Shown: one piece after another, positions 25,326 through 33,693 of the stretch
How the letters are laid out: each line of letters begins with the position of its first letter
Position numbering within the stretch: the first letter of the stretch is position 1
Assembly: GCA_027622555.1 (NCBI GenBank)
Contig: JAQBYJ010000056.1
Span: 1 to 36,440 of the forward strand
From: Verrucomicrobiota bacterium
GTDB taxonomy: Bacteria > Verrucomicrobiota > Verrucomicrobiia > Opitutales > UBA2995
Length of the DNA: 36,440 nt
Direction of reading: 5' to 3'
The notes under the pieces: model-generated
Database searches by the model: none
Told to the model about the DNA's origin: nothing
Seen by the model: the letters and a program-made list of their open reading frames with translations, nothing else
Program-made: the position numbers and the translations under genes

Positions 25326-27515
25326 ATGGATCGATCCATCAAAAAAGAAAGTCCTGACGGGCGTGGTTATTACAACTACGACTCAGGCTACCATCAAGGT
25401 GGTTATGGTGGAGACTCGGGTCATCAAAGAAGTCTTCAGGATTACCTGCTGATTATACGTGAGCGTATCTGGTGGATTCTGGTCATATTTGTGTTAGTTC
25501 AGATCGTCACTACCCTGGTCATACTAAGCCAGACGCAGCGCTACAAATCCATCTCCACTGTAGAGGTTAAGCGTGAAGCAAATCGAGTCGTTCAGTTCGA
25601 GCAAGTCGACAATCAAGACATGCGTGGGACAGAGGATTTTAATACTCAGGTCGGTATACTGGAAAGTAACGCCATCATTGAACAGGTAAGTAATCGCCTC
25701 AAAGGAAATGAACGTGAACGATTCATTCAACCGTACTTAAAAAATAAAGATCCGAGTGAGATTTCCATTGGGGTAATTCTATTTGAAAACCGAAAGATAA
25801 TTCCGAAGCGATTGACCCGAATAATTGCCGTTGAATTCGTCCACCCGGATCCAGAGCTGGCAGCCAAGGTTGCCAATTTATTTGTTGATGAATATATTGG
25901 CTTCAATCAACGCAAACAACTGGAGGCCTCATTGAAGGCTGTTGAAGATCTTCGCATTCGTGCTGATCAACAACGAAGCAAGCTGGAGGAACTTGAATTT
26001 AAGCTTCAAGAGTATCGCGAGAAACATCATACCGTTTCATTTGACGAACGTTCGGTCATAGAGAACGAAAAGTTGCGCGTACTAAATCTCAAGAGTGCCG
26101 AAGCGGAGGCCTTTCTTTATGAGATTGAATCGAGGTGGAGTCTCGTTGAGCAGTACAGGTCCGAAAAGAAAGACCTTCTCAGCCTGAGCTTTATCTCCAA
26201 CAACCCCTTGGTCCAAAAGCTCAATAGTGATCTATCCACGGCGACGGTTGAAGTGGCATTACTCTCCAAACGTTATCGAGAAAAGCATCCGACCATGATC
26301 GGGGCGATGCGGTCGTTTCAGGAAGTGCAGGACGAATTGGCCAAAGCGCTTCAAACGGAGGTGGATAAAGTCTATTCCGATTTACTCCAGGCCCGAACCC
26401 GAGACCAAGAAGCAAAATCAGCTGTGGAAAGTCAGGAGACCCTGCTTTTGGGAATTGACCGATTGAGTGTGGATTACGAGACCATTCAACGGGAAGCTGA
26501 AGTGAATACTGTCATGTATCAGACCCTGGTTTCTCGCATGCGTGAGACAAATATTTCCTCTAGTCTGGACAATGCCAATGCTCGGGTATTGGACCGTGCT
26601 GGTATGGCGTTGGAGCCCTACTGGCCAAACTATTTCCTGTTTTTTGGTGCCGGAATTATCGGTGGTTGTATTTTGGGACTCGGAGTCGCATTCATTATTT
26701 CCTTTTTGGATGACCGGGTAAAATCAATTTTTGATATCGAATCAGTAATCGGTGTGCCGCTACTGGGTATCATTTCAGAGGTGAAAAATTTGCCTACCGT
26801 GGAAAAGGCGAAGATGGTGAACTCCTCGATAGAGAATCAGGCCTCCGAAGGATTCAGGGCACTGCATTCGAGTCTAAAATTAAAGGCAATTAGTAAAGAA
26901 GCTCAGTGCTTCATGATCACTTCTACTATTCCGAGCGAAGGTAAAACCTTCATTTCTACCAATCTCGCCTTTACATTTGCATCCCATGGAGACCGAACCT
27001 TGCTCATCGATTGTGACATGCGTCTTCCGAATGTGGCAAAGTCTTTAGGGCTCAATAACGAGTTAGGCGTTATCGATTACTGCTATGAAAAGGCCACGTT
27101 CGATGAGATTGTAAAATCCGATACCGAAACAGGTTTGGATTTGATCACCACCGGAGGTCGGGCGAATAATCCGTCTCAAATCTTGAGTTCTTCAAAATTT
27201 GAAGAGTTTCTTCAAATCGCTCGCTCGCGCTACGAGCGGATAATTATTGATACACCTCCTCTCTCAGCGGTGAGTGACTCCCTCCTGATACTTCCCTTGG
27301 TGGATGGTGTCCTTTATACCATCAAATTTAACGCGGTTAATCGAAAAGCGATTTTGGTAAACATGCGCCGGCTTGTGGATTCGGAGGTCCCGGTTTTTGG
27401 TAGCGTTCTGAATAGCCTGAAACTATCCGTTTCAGGGTACTATTATTCGTACCAATATCATAGATATAAAGATTACTATCATCACCAGGTCCCCAAGCAG
27501 GGTGAAAGGGTTTAA
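25326..27515 (+). CDS. Wzc-like polysaccharide co-polymerase / BY-kinase
   Basis: The 729-residue inner-membrane protein has a Gly/Tyr-rich N-terminal tail (about 12-32), membrane helix 1 (48-68), a Wzz domain with long coiled coil (about 200-380) and helix 2 (about 436-458). A cytoplasmic tyrosine-kinase domain follows, with Walker A STIPSEGKT (533-541), Walker A' LLIDCDMR (559-566) and Walker B IIIDTPP (639-645). The C terminus carries a Tyr cluster (GYYYSYQYHRYKDYYHH, 704-720), the usual autophosphorylation tail. Wzc controls chain length and export of capsule or exopolysaccharide. It is the last gene of the module, with no glycosyltransferase, flippase or polymerase following. Confidence 0.95.
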   Translation: MDRSIKKESPDGRGYYNYDSGYHQGGYGGDSGHQRSLQDYLLIIRERIWWILVIFVLVQIVTTLVILSQTQRYKSISTVEVKREANRVVQFEQVDNQDMRGTEDFNTQVGILESNAIIEQVSNRLKGNERERFIQPYLKNKDPSEISIGVILFENRKIIPKRLTRIIAVEFVHPDPELAAKVANLFVDEYIGFNQRKQLEASLKAVEDLRIRADQQRSKLEELEFKLQEYREKHHTVSFDERSVIENEKLRVLNLKSAEAEAFLYEIESRWSLVEQYRSEKKDLLSLSFISNNPLVQKLNSDLSTATVEVALLSKRYREKHPTMIGAMRSFQEVQDELAKALQTEVDKVYSDLLQARTRDQEAKSAVESQETLLLGIDRLSVDYETIQREAEVNTVMYQTLVSRMRETNISSSLDNANARVLDRAGMALEPYWPNYFLFFGAGIIGGCILGLGVAFIISFLDDRVKSIFDIESVIGVPLLGIISEVKNLPTVEKAKMVNSSIENQASEGFRALHSSLKLKAISKEAQCFMITSTIPSEGKTFISTNLAFTFASHGDRTLLIDCDMRLPNVAKSLGLNNELGVIDYCYEKATFDEIVKSDTETGLDLITTGGRANNPSQILSSSKFEEFLQIARSRYERIIIDTPPLSAVSDSLLILPLVDGVLYTIKFNAVNRKAILVNMRRLVDSEVPVFGSVLNSLKLSVSGYYYSYQYHRYKDYYHHQVPKQGERV

Positions 27516-27538
27516 CGCACGTTCCAGGTGTCGTTTTC

Positions 27539-27564
27539 CCCCGCTCCTTTCGGGGACTTTTATT
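27539..27564 (+). terminator. weak terminator after the Wzc-like gene
   Basis: The stem CCCCG (27539-27543)/CGGGG (27551-27555) with a seven-base loop is followed by ACTTTTATT. It lies between convergent genes. Confidence 0.4.
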
Positions 27565-27569
27565 ACCTG

Positions 27570-28541
27570 CTAGTCCTGTGCTGCTGCTCTGCACAATCTA
27601 TCCCGAATCGCCTGGCCGATTCCAATAGTTGCAGGGATTTGAAAATGGATCCGGGCAAACCCTTTCTTATCCAGTCTTTGAAGTATATCGTAAAGGTTGT
27701 GAGCTATTTCTGTTAGGTCTCCTTTCTTGGAAAGGGAAAACTCATCCTCACCACTGCAATCACCCGCGTTGAGAAATACAATAGCTTCATTTTCACCGAC
27801 TTTCGGAGCACAGCCTTCAAAGAGTCGAATCTCAGTGTGAGGGCTATAATGACGTCTCAATAGCCCAGGCGAAAGGAGAGCTTCATCAGAAACTTCGGCC
27901 ACTATAGTCTTGGAGATAATTTTCGTGTTTAGCACAGCTTCCAGTTCTTGAATGGATATGCCTCCATGCCTCAAAAGGACAGGGGCCTTCGGGTCTACCA
28001 AGGAAATGATGGTTGATTCCAGGCCTCCTTCGCAATCGCCTCCATCAAGAATCCATTCCACTGAATCACCCATGTTTTGTTCTACATGCTCTGCTTTGGT
28101 TGGGCTGACATAACCAAACGGGTTGGCGCTTGGTGCGGCTAAAGGAAAGGGACATCGCTTGGCCAATTCTCTGAACACCGGATGAGAAGGCATTCGGACA
28201 GCCACCGTAGAAGTGCCGGCTGTCACCTCGTTGGGGATGATGGGGCACTTTGGAAGAATAAGTGTCAATGGACCTGGCCAAAAGGACTTGATTAACTGTT
28301 CGGACGCTTCTGAGGTTTCGGCGATTTCAGCCAAATTTTCCAATCCGCCTATGTGAACTATCAGGGGATTCTTGGATGGCCTTTGTTTGGCTTTGTAAAC
28401 TTTTGCGACAGCGGCGGGATCGAGGGCATTACAGGCCAAGCCATAAACGGTCTCAGTGGGGATAGCTACAATGTCGCCTTGGGCTAGTATGCTAGCCAGC
28501 TGGTCGAGATTTGAAGGAGTAGGCTGAAGAACTTGGGCCAT
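27570..28541 (-). CDS. L-threonylcarbamoyladenylate synthase (Sua5/TsaC type)
   Basis: The 323-residue protein makes threonylcarbamoyl-AMP from threonine, bicarbonate and ATP, the first step of tRNA t6A modification. The YrdC domain (about 10-200) shows PTETVYGLACNALDP, KAKQRPSKNPLIVHI, and AAPSANPFGYVSPTKAEHV. The C-terminal Sua5 extension (about 225-320) distinguishes it from short TsaC. It is the gene after rpsR on the same strand, 29 bases on, so a translation-linked unit is likely. Confidence 0.94.
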   Translation of the reverse strand: MAQVLQPTPSNLDQLASILAQGDIVAIPTETVYGLACNALDPAAVAKVYKAKQRPSKNPLIVHIGGLENLAEIAETSEASEQLIKSFWPGPLTLILPKCPIIPNEVTAGTSTVAVRMPSHPVFRELAKRCPFPLAAPSANPFGYVSPTKAEHVEQNMGDSVEWILDGGDCEGGLESTIISLVDPKAPVLLRHGGISIQELEAVLNTKIISKTIVAEVSDEALLSPGLLRRHYSPHTEIRLFEGCAPKVGENEAIVFLNAGDCSGEDEFSLSKKGDLTEIAHNLYDILQRLDKKGFARIHFQIPATIGIGQAIRDRLCRAAAQD

Positions 28542-28570
28542 TGTGGACCCTTAAAGCGGAAGAGCCACAC

Positions 28571-28771
28571 TTACAACATCAGAAGCATGTTGCGTGAGCG
28601 CTTGATTGCTTTCGTTACATGGCGTTGTTGCCGGGTAGAAAGCTTGGTCATCCGTTTAGGAAGGATCTTTCCCGTCTCTGTAACGTAACGAGCCAAAATG
28701 TCTGCATCCGTGAAATCCAGGTCCAGTGGATTCCATGAGCGCTTGTTTTCTTCTGTGATTTCTTCTGCCAT
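28571..28771 (-). CDS. rpsR: 30S ribosomal protein bS18
   Basis: The 66-residue protein has the bS18 core: SWNPLDLDFTDADILARYV, GKILPKRMTKLSTRQQRHVTKAIKRSRNMLLM. It binds bS6 and the platform of the small subunit. I start at ATG of MAEEITEENKR. An upstream TTG (28810) in the same frame has no support. Oddly, the eight bases directly before ATG read CACCTCCT, the same as the 16S anti-Shine-Dalgarno core rather than its complement. No rpsF, ssb or rplI is adjacent, so it is separated from its usual partners. Confidence 0.95.
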   Translation of the reverse strand: MAEEITEENKRSWNPLDLDFTDADILARYVTETGKILPKRMTKLSTRQQRHVTKAIKRSRNMLLML

Positions 28772-28980
28772 AGGAGGTGCGTAGGAAAGCCGATAAATTT
28801 TCCAAAGCAAGCTAAAAAATGCGGTTCGTTGATTAGATATCTCAATGGTAAACTGGTTTTGCCTCCCCGTTGTGTCAGGCTCACTGATTCCACCAGTAAT
28901 TTGGTGCCAGAACTCATTTTCCGGCAGTGCCCCGGATTTCGAGTGCTGGACCGTATAGCACTAGACTCAAACGATGGAAT

Positions 28981-29556
28981 TTATTTGCGCTTTCGAATAT
29001 CGAGCAGGTTGGTGGTCGAAGCAGACATGGGTGGTCCGAAACGGCGGACGCGAGTCGGTGTTTCACACACGTAAAAAATCTCCGGATCAATGGTCTGCAC
29101 CAGGTTAAGAGCCTTGGTCAGCAAACGTCGCTCACAAACGACGTGCAATTCATTGACGGGGCCGCTTGCTCCCTCTCCCGTATAGCTGGTTACCCGAAAA
29201 CCGTTTTCACGCAGTGTCGAGCCGATTAGTTGACCGTGCTTTCCGGTGAAGATGCGCAGGATACTATGGCCCAACGCTAGCTTACGTTCGAGCACAATAC
29301 CCACTACATTCCCGGTGGAAAATCCCAGGGCATAGAAGATAAGCAGCCACGGACGTTCCATCACGGTATTCACTACGGTGGCTATAACCACCAGCCAGAT
29401 GGAAACTTCGAACAAACCCAGCACAAATGCCAGCACCATGCGTCCCTGGATGGTGGAGATCGTGCGGATTGTACCGATCGATACATCCAACACTCGCGAA
29501 AAAAACACTACCACCGCCAGTACTCCGACGGGTAATTGATTCAAATCCAATTCCAT
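28981..29556 (-). CDS. UPF0316/DUF2179-type membrane protein
   Basis: The 191-residue protein has three hydrophobic segments (about 10-30, 38-62, 70-90) with VVFFSRVLDVSIGTIRTISTIQGR between and around them, typical of the DUF5698/UPF0316 family. A soluble DUF2179 domain follows (about 110-180: LRENGFRVTSYTGEGASGPVNELHVVCERR). Its function is unknown. DUF2179 is thought to be a ligand- or nucleotide-sensing domain. It is on the same strand as rpsR but about 210 bases upstream of it. Those bases hold no gene I can support. Confidence 0.88.
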   Translation of the reverse strand: MELDLNQLPVGVLAVVVFFSRVLDVSIGTIRTISTIQGRMVLAFVLGLFEVSIWLVVIATVVNTVMERPWLLIFYALGFSTGNVVGIVLERKLALGHSILRIFTGKHGQLIGSTLRENGFRVTSYTGEGASGPVNELHVVCERRLLTKALNLVQTIDPEIFYVCETPTRVRRFGPPMSASTTNLLDIRKRK

Positions 29557-29681
29557 TGGGCGCGAAAATGCGGATGTCCCGGATTGGAATCAAGCTCCTT
29601 GTGGATTTCTTGTTAAGATCCAGGCTGCTCGCCGTAGACCTCGGGCGTAAGCGGATGAACTCCTTTGGTTCGGTAGCCGGT

Positions 29682-30863
29682 CTACCTTCTGCGGCTTCTC
29701 AAAAACTTTCCAATCTCGGCTCCGGTTGCGATGCCGTCGTTGTCCTCGTCTGCCTGCGTAAAGAATTCCCACTCCTTGGCTTCTTCGGCGGTGAGCTGTT
29801 CGTCACCATTGGTATCCATCGCGCGCAGTCGAGCCAGGTTCTCGTTGGCCTGGTCCGGCGCGGCTGCTACCGGATCGGGTCGGCCTGTTTCATTGTCGAA
29901 TTCCGTGCCGGGCTTACTAAAGAATCTATCGAGGAAATCCTTTTCGCCGTAGCCTTGGGCTTCCGCCAACTGAACGATGAGCAAATCTTCTGAAGGTATC
30001 ATATACAATTTCTGTTTCCCTTTTCCAGCGGCCATCACCAGGTCGCCGGGCATATCATCCCATCGGCTCAGCCAGAATGTTAATCCATAATTGGGATTCG
30101 CTTCGCTGCTCTCGAAGCATTGCTTCAATCCCTTCCGGGAAACCAGCCTTTCTCCGTTCCACTCACCTCCCGCCAGAACGAATAATCCGAATTTCGCCCA
30201 TTCCCGAGCGGTTATAAACGCTCCGGCCGGAAACTGAATGGCACCGTCTTCATCTTTGCGCCAGTATTCAACCTTCAATTCGATGGGGTCCATCAAGCGC
30301 CGTTGCATATACTCCTCGACCGTCTCGCCTTTAGGTTCCAACTTTCGCCGCAGTAGGTCTCCCCAGACTTGAAACGGAATCGGACCATAGGAAAACGAAG
30401 CCCCCGGTTCCGTTGTGGAGCTCGCCATCGCAATAGCCTCTTTGCCACTCGGCGTGTTGCCATTGTCTCCACCGTCGATCCCGCCGGATAAACTGATCAG
30501 TTGCCGGATGGTGATTCTTGATTTCTGCGGATCGTCTTTCCACTCGGTGATTGTTTTCGAAACAGCCTCATCCAGATCGAGCAGCCCGTCTTCCATCGCC
30601 ATGACCGCAAGCACACCGGAAAAGCTTTTGGTGCCGCTGGCCAGCCGATGCGCTTTATCCGCCGTATGACCGTTGAAATACGCTTCAAAGACCCGGTCGC
30701 CCTTGTGGTACACCAGCAGGGCGTGCCCATTGCGGGACTCCAGGTAATCCGCGGCCGCCTGAATGTTAAAGTGGCTGGCCCGCGATTCTGAGTCCGCTGC
30801 TCCTCCGGCGGCCGCACTCAGGGCGCCTGTCATTAACGCCAGCAAAAATAGAATTCGTTTCAT
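29682..30863 (-). CDS. secreted serine hydrolase (beta-lactamase/DAC fold) with C-terminal EF-hands
   Basis: The 393-residue protein starts with a signal peptide (KRILFLLALMTGALSAAAG). The beta-lactamase-like domain has the nucleophile motif S76-GT-K79 (LASGTKSF). The usual YxN is not clear: Y159 is followed by GP. The C terminus has an EF-hand pair, DTNGDEQLTAEE (350-361) and DEDNDGIATGAE (about 372-383), which should bind calcium. It is probably an esterase or peptidase at the cell surface rather than a drug-resistance enzyme. I start at MKRILF, as the six codons upstream (MFMVHD) add nothing to the signal peptide. Confidence 0.88.
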   Translation of the reverse strand: MKRILFLLALMTGALSAAAGGAADSESRASHFNIQAAADYLESRNGHALLVYHKGDRVFEAYFNGHTADKAHRLASGTKSFSGVLAVMAMEDGLLDLDEAVSKTITEWKDDPQKSRITIRQLISLSGGIDGGDNGNTPSGKEAIAMASSTTEPGASFSYGPIPFQVWGDLLRRKLEPKGETVEEYMQRRLMDPIELKVEYWRKDEDGAIQFPAGAFITAREWAKFGLFVLAGGEWNGERLVSRKGLKQCFESSEANPNYGLTFWLSRWDDMPGDLVMAAGKGKQKLYMIPSEDLLIVQLAEAQGYGEKDFLDRFFSKPGTEFDNETGRPDPVAAAPDQANENLARLRAMDTNGDEQLTAEEAKEWEFFTQADEDNDGIATGAEIGKFLRSRRR

Positions 30864-31114
30864 GTCGTGCACCATGAACACTTTTCAGCCCATTGGCCAG
30901 ACCGGAGATTTTCATTAACTTCTTGGAAAATAAACGGTACGAGTAACTCTTTACCGGAGAAACAGCCGGGTTACTGCGCAATGAAACAGGGGAAGGAAAA
31001 GGGGTTCGGCATTGAAATTAATTTGATTCCAAAATCTGATCCCTTGCTCTGGATTCTTATTTCCTTTGCTATTGACCTCAATTACCCCAACGCCATTGAT
31101 TTTGCCTTTTGTGG

Positions 31115-31150
31115 GTCCCTGTAGTTCAATTGGATAGAACCGTGGTTTCT
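31115..31150 (+). other. 5' half of an Arg-like tRNA, candidate attachment site
   Basis: The order fits a tRNA: acceptor strand GTCCCTG, TA, D-stem GTTC (31124-31127)/GAAC (31137-31140) with loop AATTGGATA, and anticodon 5' stem GTGGT followed by TTCT. Similarity stops in the anticodon loop, and no 3' stem, T-arm or CCA end follows. The break at the anticodon loop, next to an integrase, matches tyrosine-recombinase integration sites. Confidence 0.55.
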
Positions 31151-31170
31151 GTCTACTCCTCAATTTAACA

Positions 31171-31251
31171 CCTATAATTGCCTATAATAGAGGAACTTAT
31201 ACGATAACAAACATTGACAAACATCCTCGCATTTTGGCAAAATTCTTGGCA
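31171..31251. repeat. short tandem repeats upstream of integrase
   Basis: CCTATAATTG/CCTATAATAG (31171-31190) and ACAAACATTG/ACAAACATCC (31207-31226) are 10-bp tandem pairs. TTGGCA recurs at 31234-31239 and 31246-31251. Paired short repeats beside attP are typical arm-binding sites for tyrosine recombinases or Xis. Confidence 0.45.
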
Positions 31252-31270
31252 TAAACCAGGTTTTTAAGTT

Positions 31271-32431
31271 ATGGGACATCTTCGCCAAAGAGGAAACAAA
31301 GGAAATTGGAAAGCTATCTTCAAAGATGGCAATGGGAGGTTTGTTGAGCGGACTACCAAGACCAATAACCTAAAAGAAGCTCAGGAAATTTTAGCTGAAT
31401 GGGAAAAGGCTGCGCGCAAGGCGATACGGGGAGAACTTACACAGGCCCAAGTCATGAAAGTGATGAGCGAGTTGGTTCTTGCCTCGTCTGGAGAAAAGAT
31501 GGCGCGGGAATCGACGAAGGACTTTTTTACTCGTTGGTTGAGAGGCAAGGAAACTCGAAGAGGCCGTTCCACAATCAAACGCTACAAGCCAATTTTAGAT
31601 GGATTTATAGACTCCCTATCGGAACGGCGAGCAAATGCCATTATCGGAAGTGTTTCAGCCATGGAAGTTGCCAAATACATTGAGGAGCAAATCAAGCAGG
31701 GGAAGAGCTACAATACCGCCGACCTTCATCTGAAAGTAATCTCAAGCGTATTTCGAGCAGCGGTAAAGGAGGGTCTAGCCATAGTGAATCCAGCCGATGC
31801 CGTTGAAAGATTTGACCGACCTGCCGAAGAGAGAATCCCGTTCACGGATGAGCAAGTTAGACAATTATTATCTGCCGCAAACGATGAGTGGTATGGCATG
31901 GTGATTCATGCCTATCATATAGGAATCCGCTTGCACGATTGTGCAAACTTGCTCCACCAAAATATCAATTTTGAAGCCCAAAGCCTAACCTTCATCGAAA
32001 GCAAGACAGCAAGCCGGAAGAAAACCCAAAGTCCAGAGACCACAGTATACTTGCACGGGGAAGTCCTCCAATGGCTCAAGAACCGACCGGCTGGCGTTGG
32101 CATGGCTCCACTCTTCCCTTCCCTCCACGGAAAGGCTTCAGGCAGCGCAGGAGGACTATCAAACGCCTTCAACAGACTTATGGATGATGCTGGAGTCGTT
32201 GTGCCGCTAGGTGACAAGAAGGAGGGGAAAGGCCGACAGTTCCGTAAGCTAGGGTTTCACTCACTAAGGCATACTTTTATCAGCCGGCTGGCCAATTCCG
32301 ATGTCTCTATGGATGTTCGGAAAGCTATGGTAGGCCATTCGTCCGATGAAATTCACCGTCGATATACACATTTAGACCTTTCAACTCAAGCGGCTGCTGT
32401 AAACAGGTTGCCCGGGATTCTGGGAAATTAA
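31271..32431 (+). CDS. int: tyrosine-type site-specific recombinase (integrase)
   Basis: The 386-residue protein has an N-terminal arm-binding-like part (1-50), a SAM-like core-binding domain (about 80-175) and a catalytic domain. The catalytic set is R220 (GIRLHD), H330-xx-R333 (HSLRH), H356 (VGHSS) and Y365 (RRYTHLD). It should integrate and excise a mobile element. It sits about 120 bases from the truncated tRNA, at the left end of the element, and reads into it. I see no frameshift or missing residue, so it is likely active. Confidence 0.93.
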   Translation: MGHLRQRGNKGNWKAIFKDGNGRFVERTTKTNNLKEAQEILAEWEKAARKAIRGELTQAQVMKVMSELVLASSGEKMARESTKDFFTRWLRGKETRRGRSTIKRYKPILDGFIDSLSERRANAIIGSVSAMEVAKYIEEQIKQGKSYNTADLHLKVISSVFRAAVKEGLAIVNPADAVERFDRPAEERIPFTDEQVRQLLSAANDEWYGMVIHAYHIGIRLHDCANLLHQNINFEAQSLTFIESKTASRKKTQSPETTVYLHGEVLQWLKNRPAGVGMAPLFPSLHGKASGSAGGLSNAFNRLMDDAGVVVPLGDKKEGKGRQFRKLGFHSLRHTFISRLANSDVSMDVRKAMVGHSSDEIHRRYTHLDLSTQAAAVNRLPGILGN

Positions 32432-32497
32432 CAACCCCTATACTCATATTGATATGGATACCAAACGGTCAGCTCTTGGAAAGCTATCAGAGATTCA

Positions 32498-33265
32498 ATG
32501 AAGAAAAAGAAACCAGACCTTCCACCTGAGGAATGGGCCTTTTTCGTGAAGAAAAAGGAATGGTTGGTGGAAAGCTGCAAACATTGTTGGATTCCAGAGG
32601 AAGAGCTCCTTGCTGCAACACAATTTGAATACACTCGTGTTGCTTATCAGAGAGGTCTTCACCCTTTTACATTTGTTGAGTTTAAAGAGTTTATCACAAC
32701 CCCATATGTTAGTCTTTTGCCAAAGGATAAAAACCTAATTATTCAACGGGTCCAAGGAAAGTGGTCTTCTAGCTACCCGCAGGAACCGGTTAGAATCTTT
32801 GATCCTTATTACTATGATCCTGAGAATGACGAGGAGGTATTTGAGATTTTAATTGATTGGTCCAAGACGCCCGAACAGTTGAAGTTAGCATTTGAAAACC
32901 TAATTGAAAAAATAAAGCCGACAGATGTGAAACCGGAGGGAGGAAGTGGAAATCGGAGATCAGAGCGTGATCTTCTGAGCTTTTTGGCAGCCCTGAGATT
33001 GAAAGAACGATATGGCCCCAGCATTGCACTGTCCAAAATTCACAAAATTCTATCAGTGGAAATACCTGAACGGGTATTTTACGGAAGTTCCGCAACTCTA
33101 ATTAATGCAGCAAATAAAGCGGAAGACTATTTCCAAAAGCGCTTTGCGAAGACACAGATCGTAGACAGACTGGAAAGCATGGATTCAACAAGAGAAAGCA
33201 TTTTTGACAAAAATCCAGAAGATGCTCGTCGAGAATTGCGAAGGATCGGGTTGCTACCACCATAG
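32498..33265 (+). CDS. hypothetical element protein
   Basis: I do not recognise this 255-residue protein. It begins with a Lys-rich stretch (MKKKKPDLP). An N-terminal half rich in Trp, Phe and Tyr holds KHCWIPEEELL and YYYDPENDEEVFEILIDW. A Gly/Ser/Arg linker (about 146-156) precedes a helical C-terminal half (LLSFLAALRLKERYG, IHKILSVEIPERVFYGSSATLINAANKAEDYF). No membrane segment or signal is seen. It lies between int and an AlpA-like gene, a position often held by accessory or regulatory cargo. An inverted repeat follows it (33278-33307). Confidence 0.7.
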   Translation: MKKKKPDLPPEEWAFFVKKKEWLVESCKHCWIPEEELLAATQFEYTRVAYQRGLHPFTFVEFKEFITTPYVSLLPKDKNLIIQRVQGKWSSSYPQEPVRIFDPYYYDPENDEEVFEILIDWSKTPEQLKLAFENLIEKIKPTDVKPEGGSGNRRSERDLLSFLAALRLKERYGPSIALSKIHKILSVEIPERVFYGSSATLINAANKAEDYFQKRFAKTQIVDRLESMDSTRESIFDKNPEDARRELRRIGLLPP

Positions 33266-33277
33266 GATAGTCGGGAG

Positions 33278-33307
33278 ATTCACCGCATAAAAATTATTAT
33301 CCGGTGA
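33278..33307. promoter_or_regulatory. inverted repeat upstream of the AlpA-like gene
   Basis: TTCACCG (33278-33284) and CGGTGAA (33301-33307) are perfect reverse complements around a 16-base AT-rich centre, about 40 bases before the AlpA-like start. This is a candidate operator or Xis site. Confidence 0.45.
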
Positions 33308-33345
33308 ACATAATCGTGGATTTTCTGCGCTTTATATAGTCAGAA

Positions 33346-33693
33346 ATGACGATAACTAACATTAGAAAACATACGCCGGAGATTAACCGGGTTCAAAAAT
33401 CAGGGGAGCAAAACCCTTACACCGGTTTGGCTCAAATTGCCAAACAAGTACCGTCCTTTATACGGCTTCCGAAATCTGGACAACAATGCCCGCACTCAGG
33501 TTACACGAGAAGCGGACTAAATGAATTGATTCTTCCAACTGCAGAGAATCCCAATCCACCCGTCAGGTCCGTGTTGATACGTAAACGAGGAGCGATGCGG
33601 GGAGTACGATTGATTGTGTACGACAGTCTGATGAATTATCTCAACAGCTTCGATGCTCATGGGGAAAAAGTAGTAGAGGAGGTGGCGTTGTGA
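33346..33693 (+). CDS. AlpA/Xis-like DNA-binding protein
   Basis: The 115-residue protein's central part RLPKSGQQCPHSGYTRSGLNELI is a winged-helix-like motif (about 45-67). It is followed by NPPVRSVLIRKRGAMRGVRLIVYDSLMNYL (about 80-109), as in AlpA/excisionase-like regulators of integrated elements. An earlier stretch (NPYTGLAQIAKQVPSFIRL) resembles it weakly, perhaps a degenerate first copy. It probably controls int or excision. Its stop overlaps the next gene's GTG start, so the two are translated together. Confidence 0.7.
   Translation: MTITNIRKHTPEINRVQKSGEQNPYTGLAQIAKQVPSFIRLPKSGQQCPHSGYTRSGLNELILPTAENPNPPVRSVLIRKRGAMRGVRLIVYDSLMNYLNSFDAHGEKVVEEVAL
33677..33684 (+). promoter_or_regulatory. 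strong Shine-Dalgarno deciding the GTG start at 33690
   Basis: AGGAGGTG is a full match to the 16S anti-Shine-Dalgarno core. It lies five bases before the GTG, inside the end of the AlpA-like gene. Confidence 0.75.

Larger units (their letters stand above)
30882..31270. other. host-element junction region
   Basis: About 390 bases lack a protein gene. They hold, left to right, unremarkable AT-rich DNA, a truncated tRNA half (31115-31150), and three pairs of short tandem repeats in front of the integrase gene. Confidence 0.5.

Noticed and set aside
28829-29074. 81-codon plus-strand frame between rpsR and the UPF0316 gene
   Set aside because: It runs antisense into the UPF0316 gene end and has no recognisable features.
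31115-31270. Group I intron in a tRNA anticodon loop
   Set aside because: The break is in the right place, but no 3' tRNA half or intron core follows before the integrase gene.
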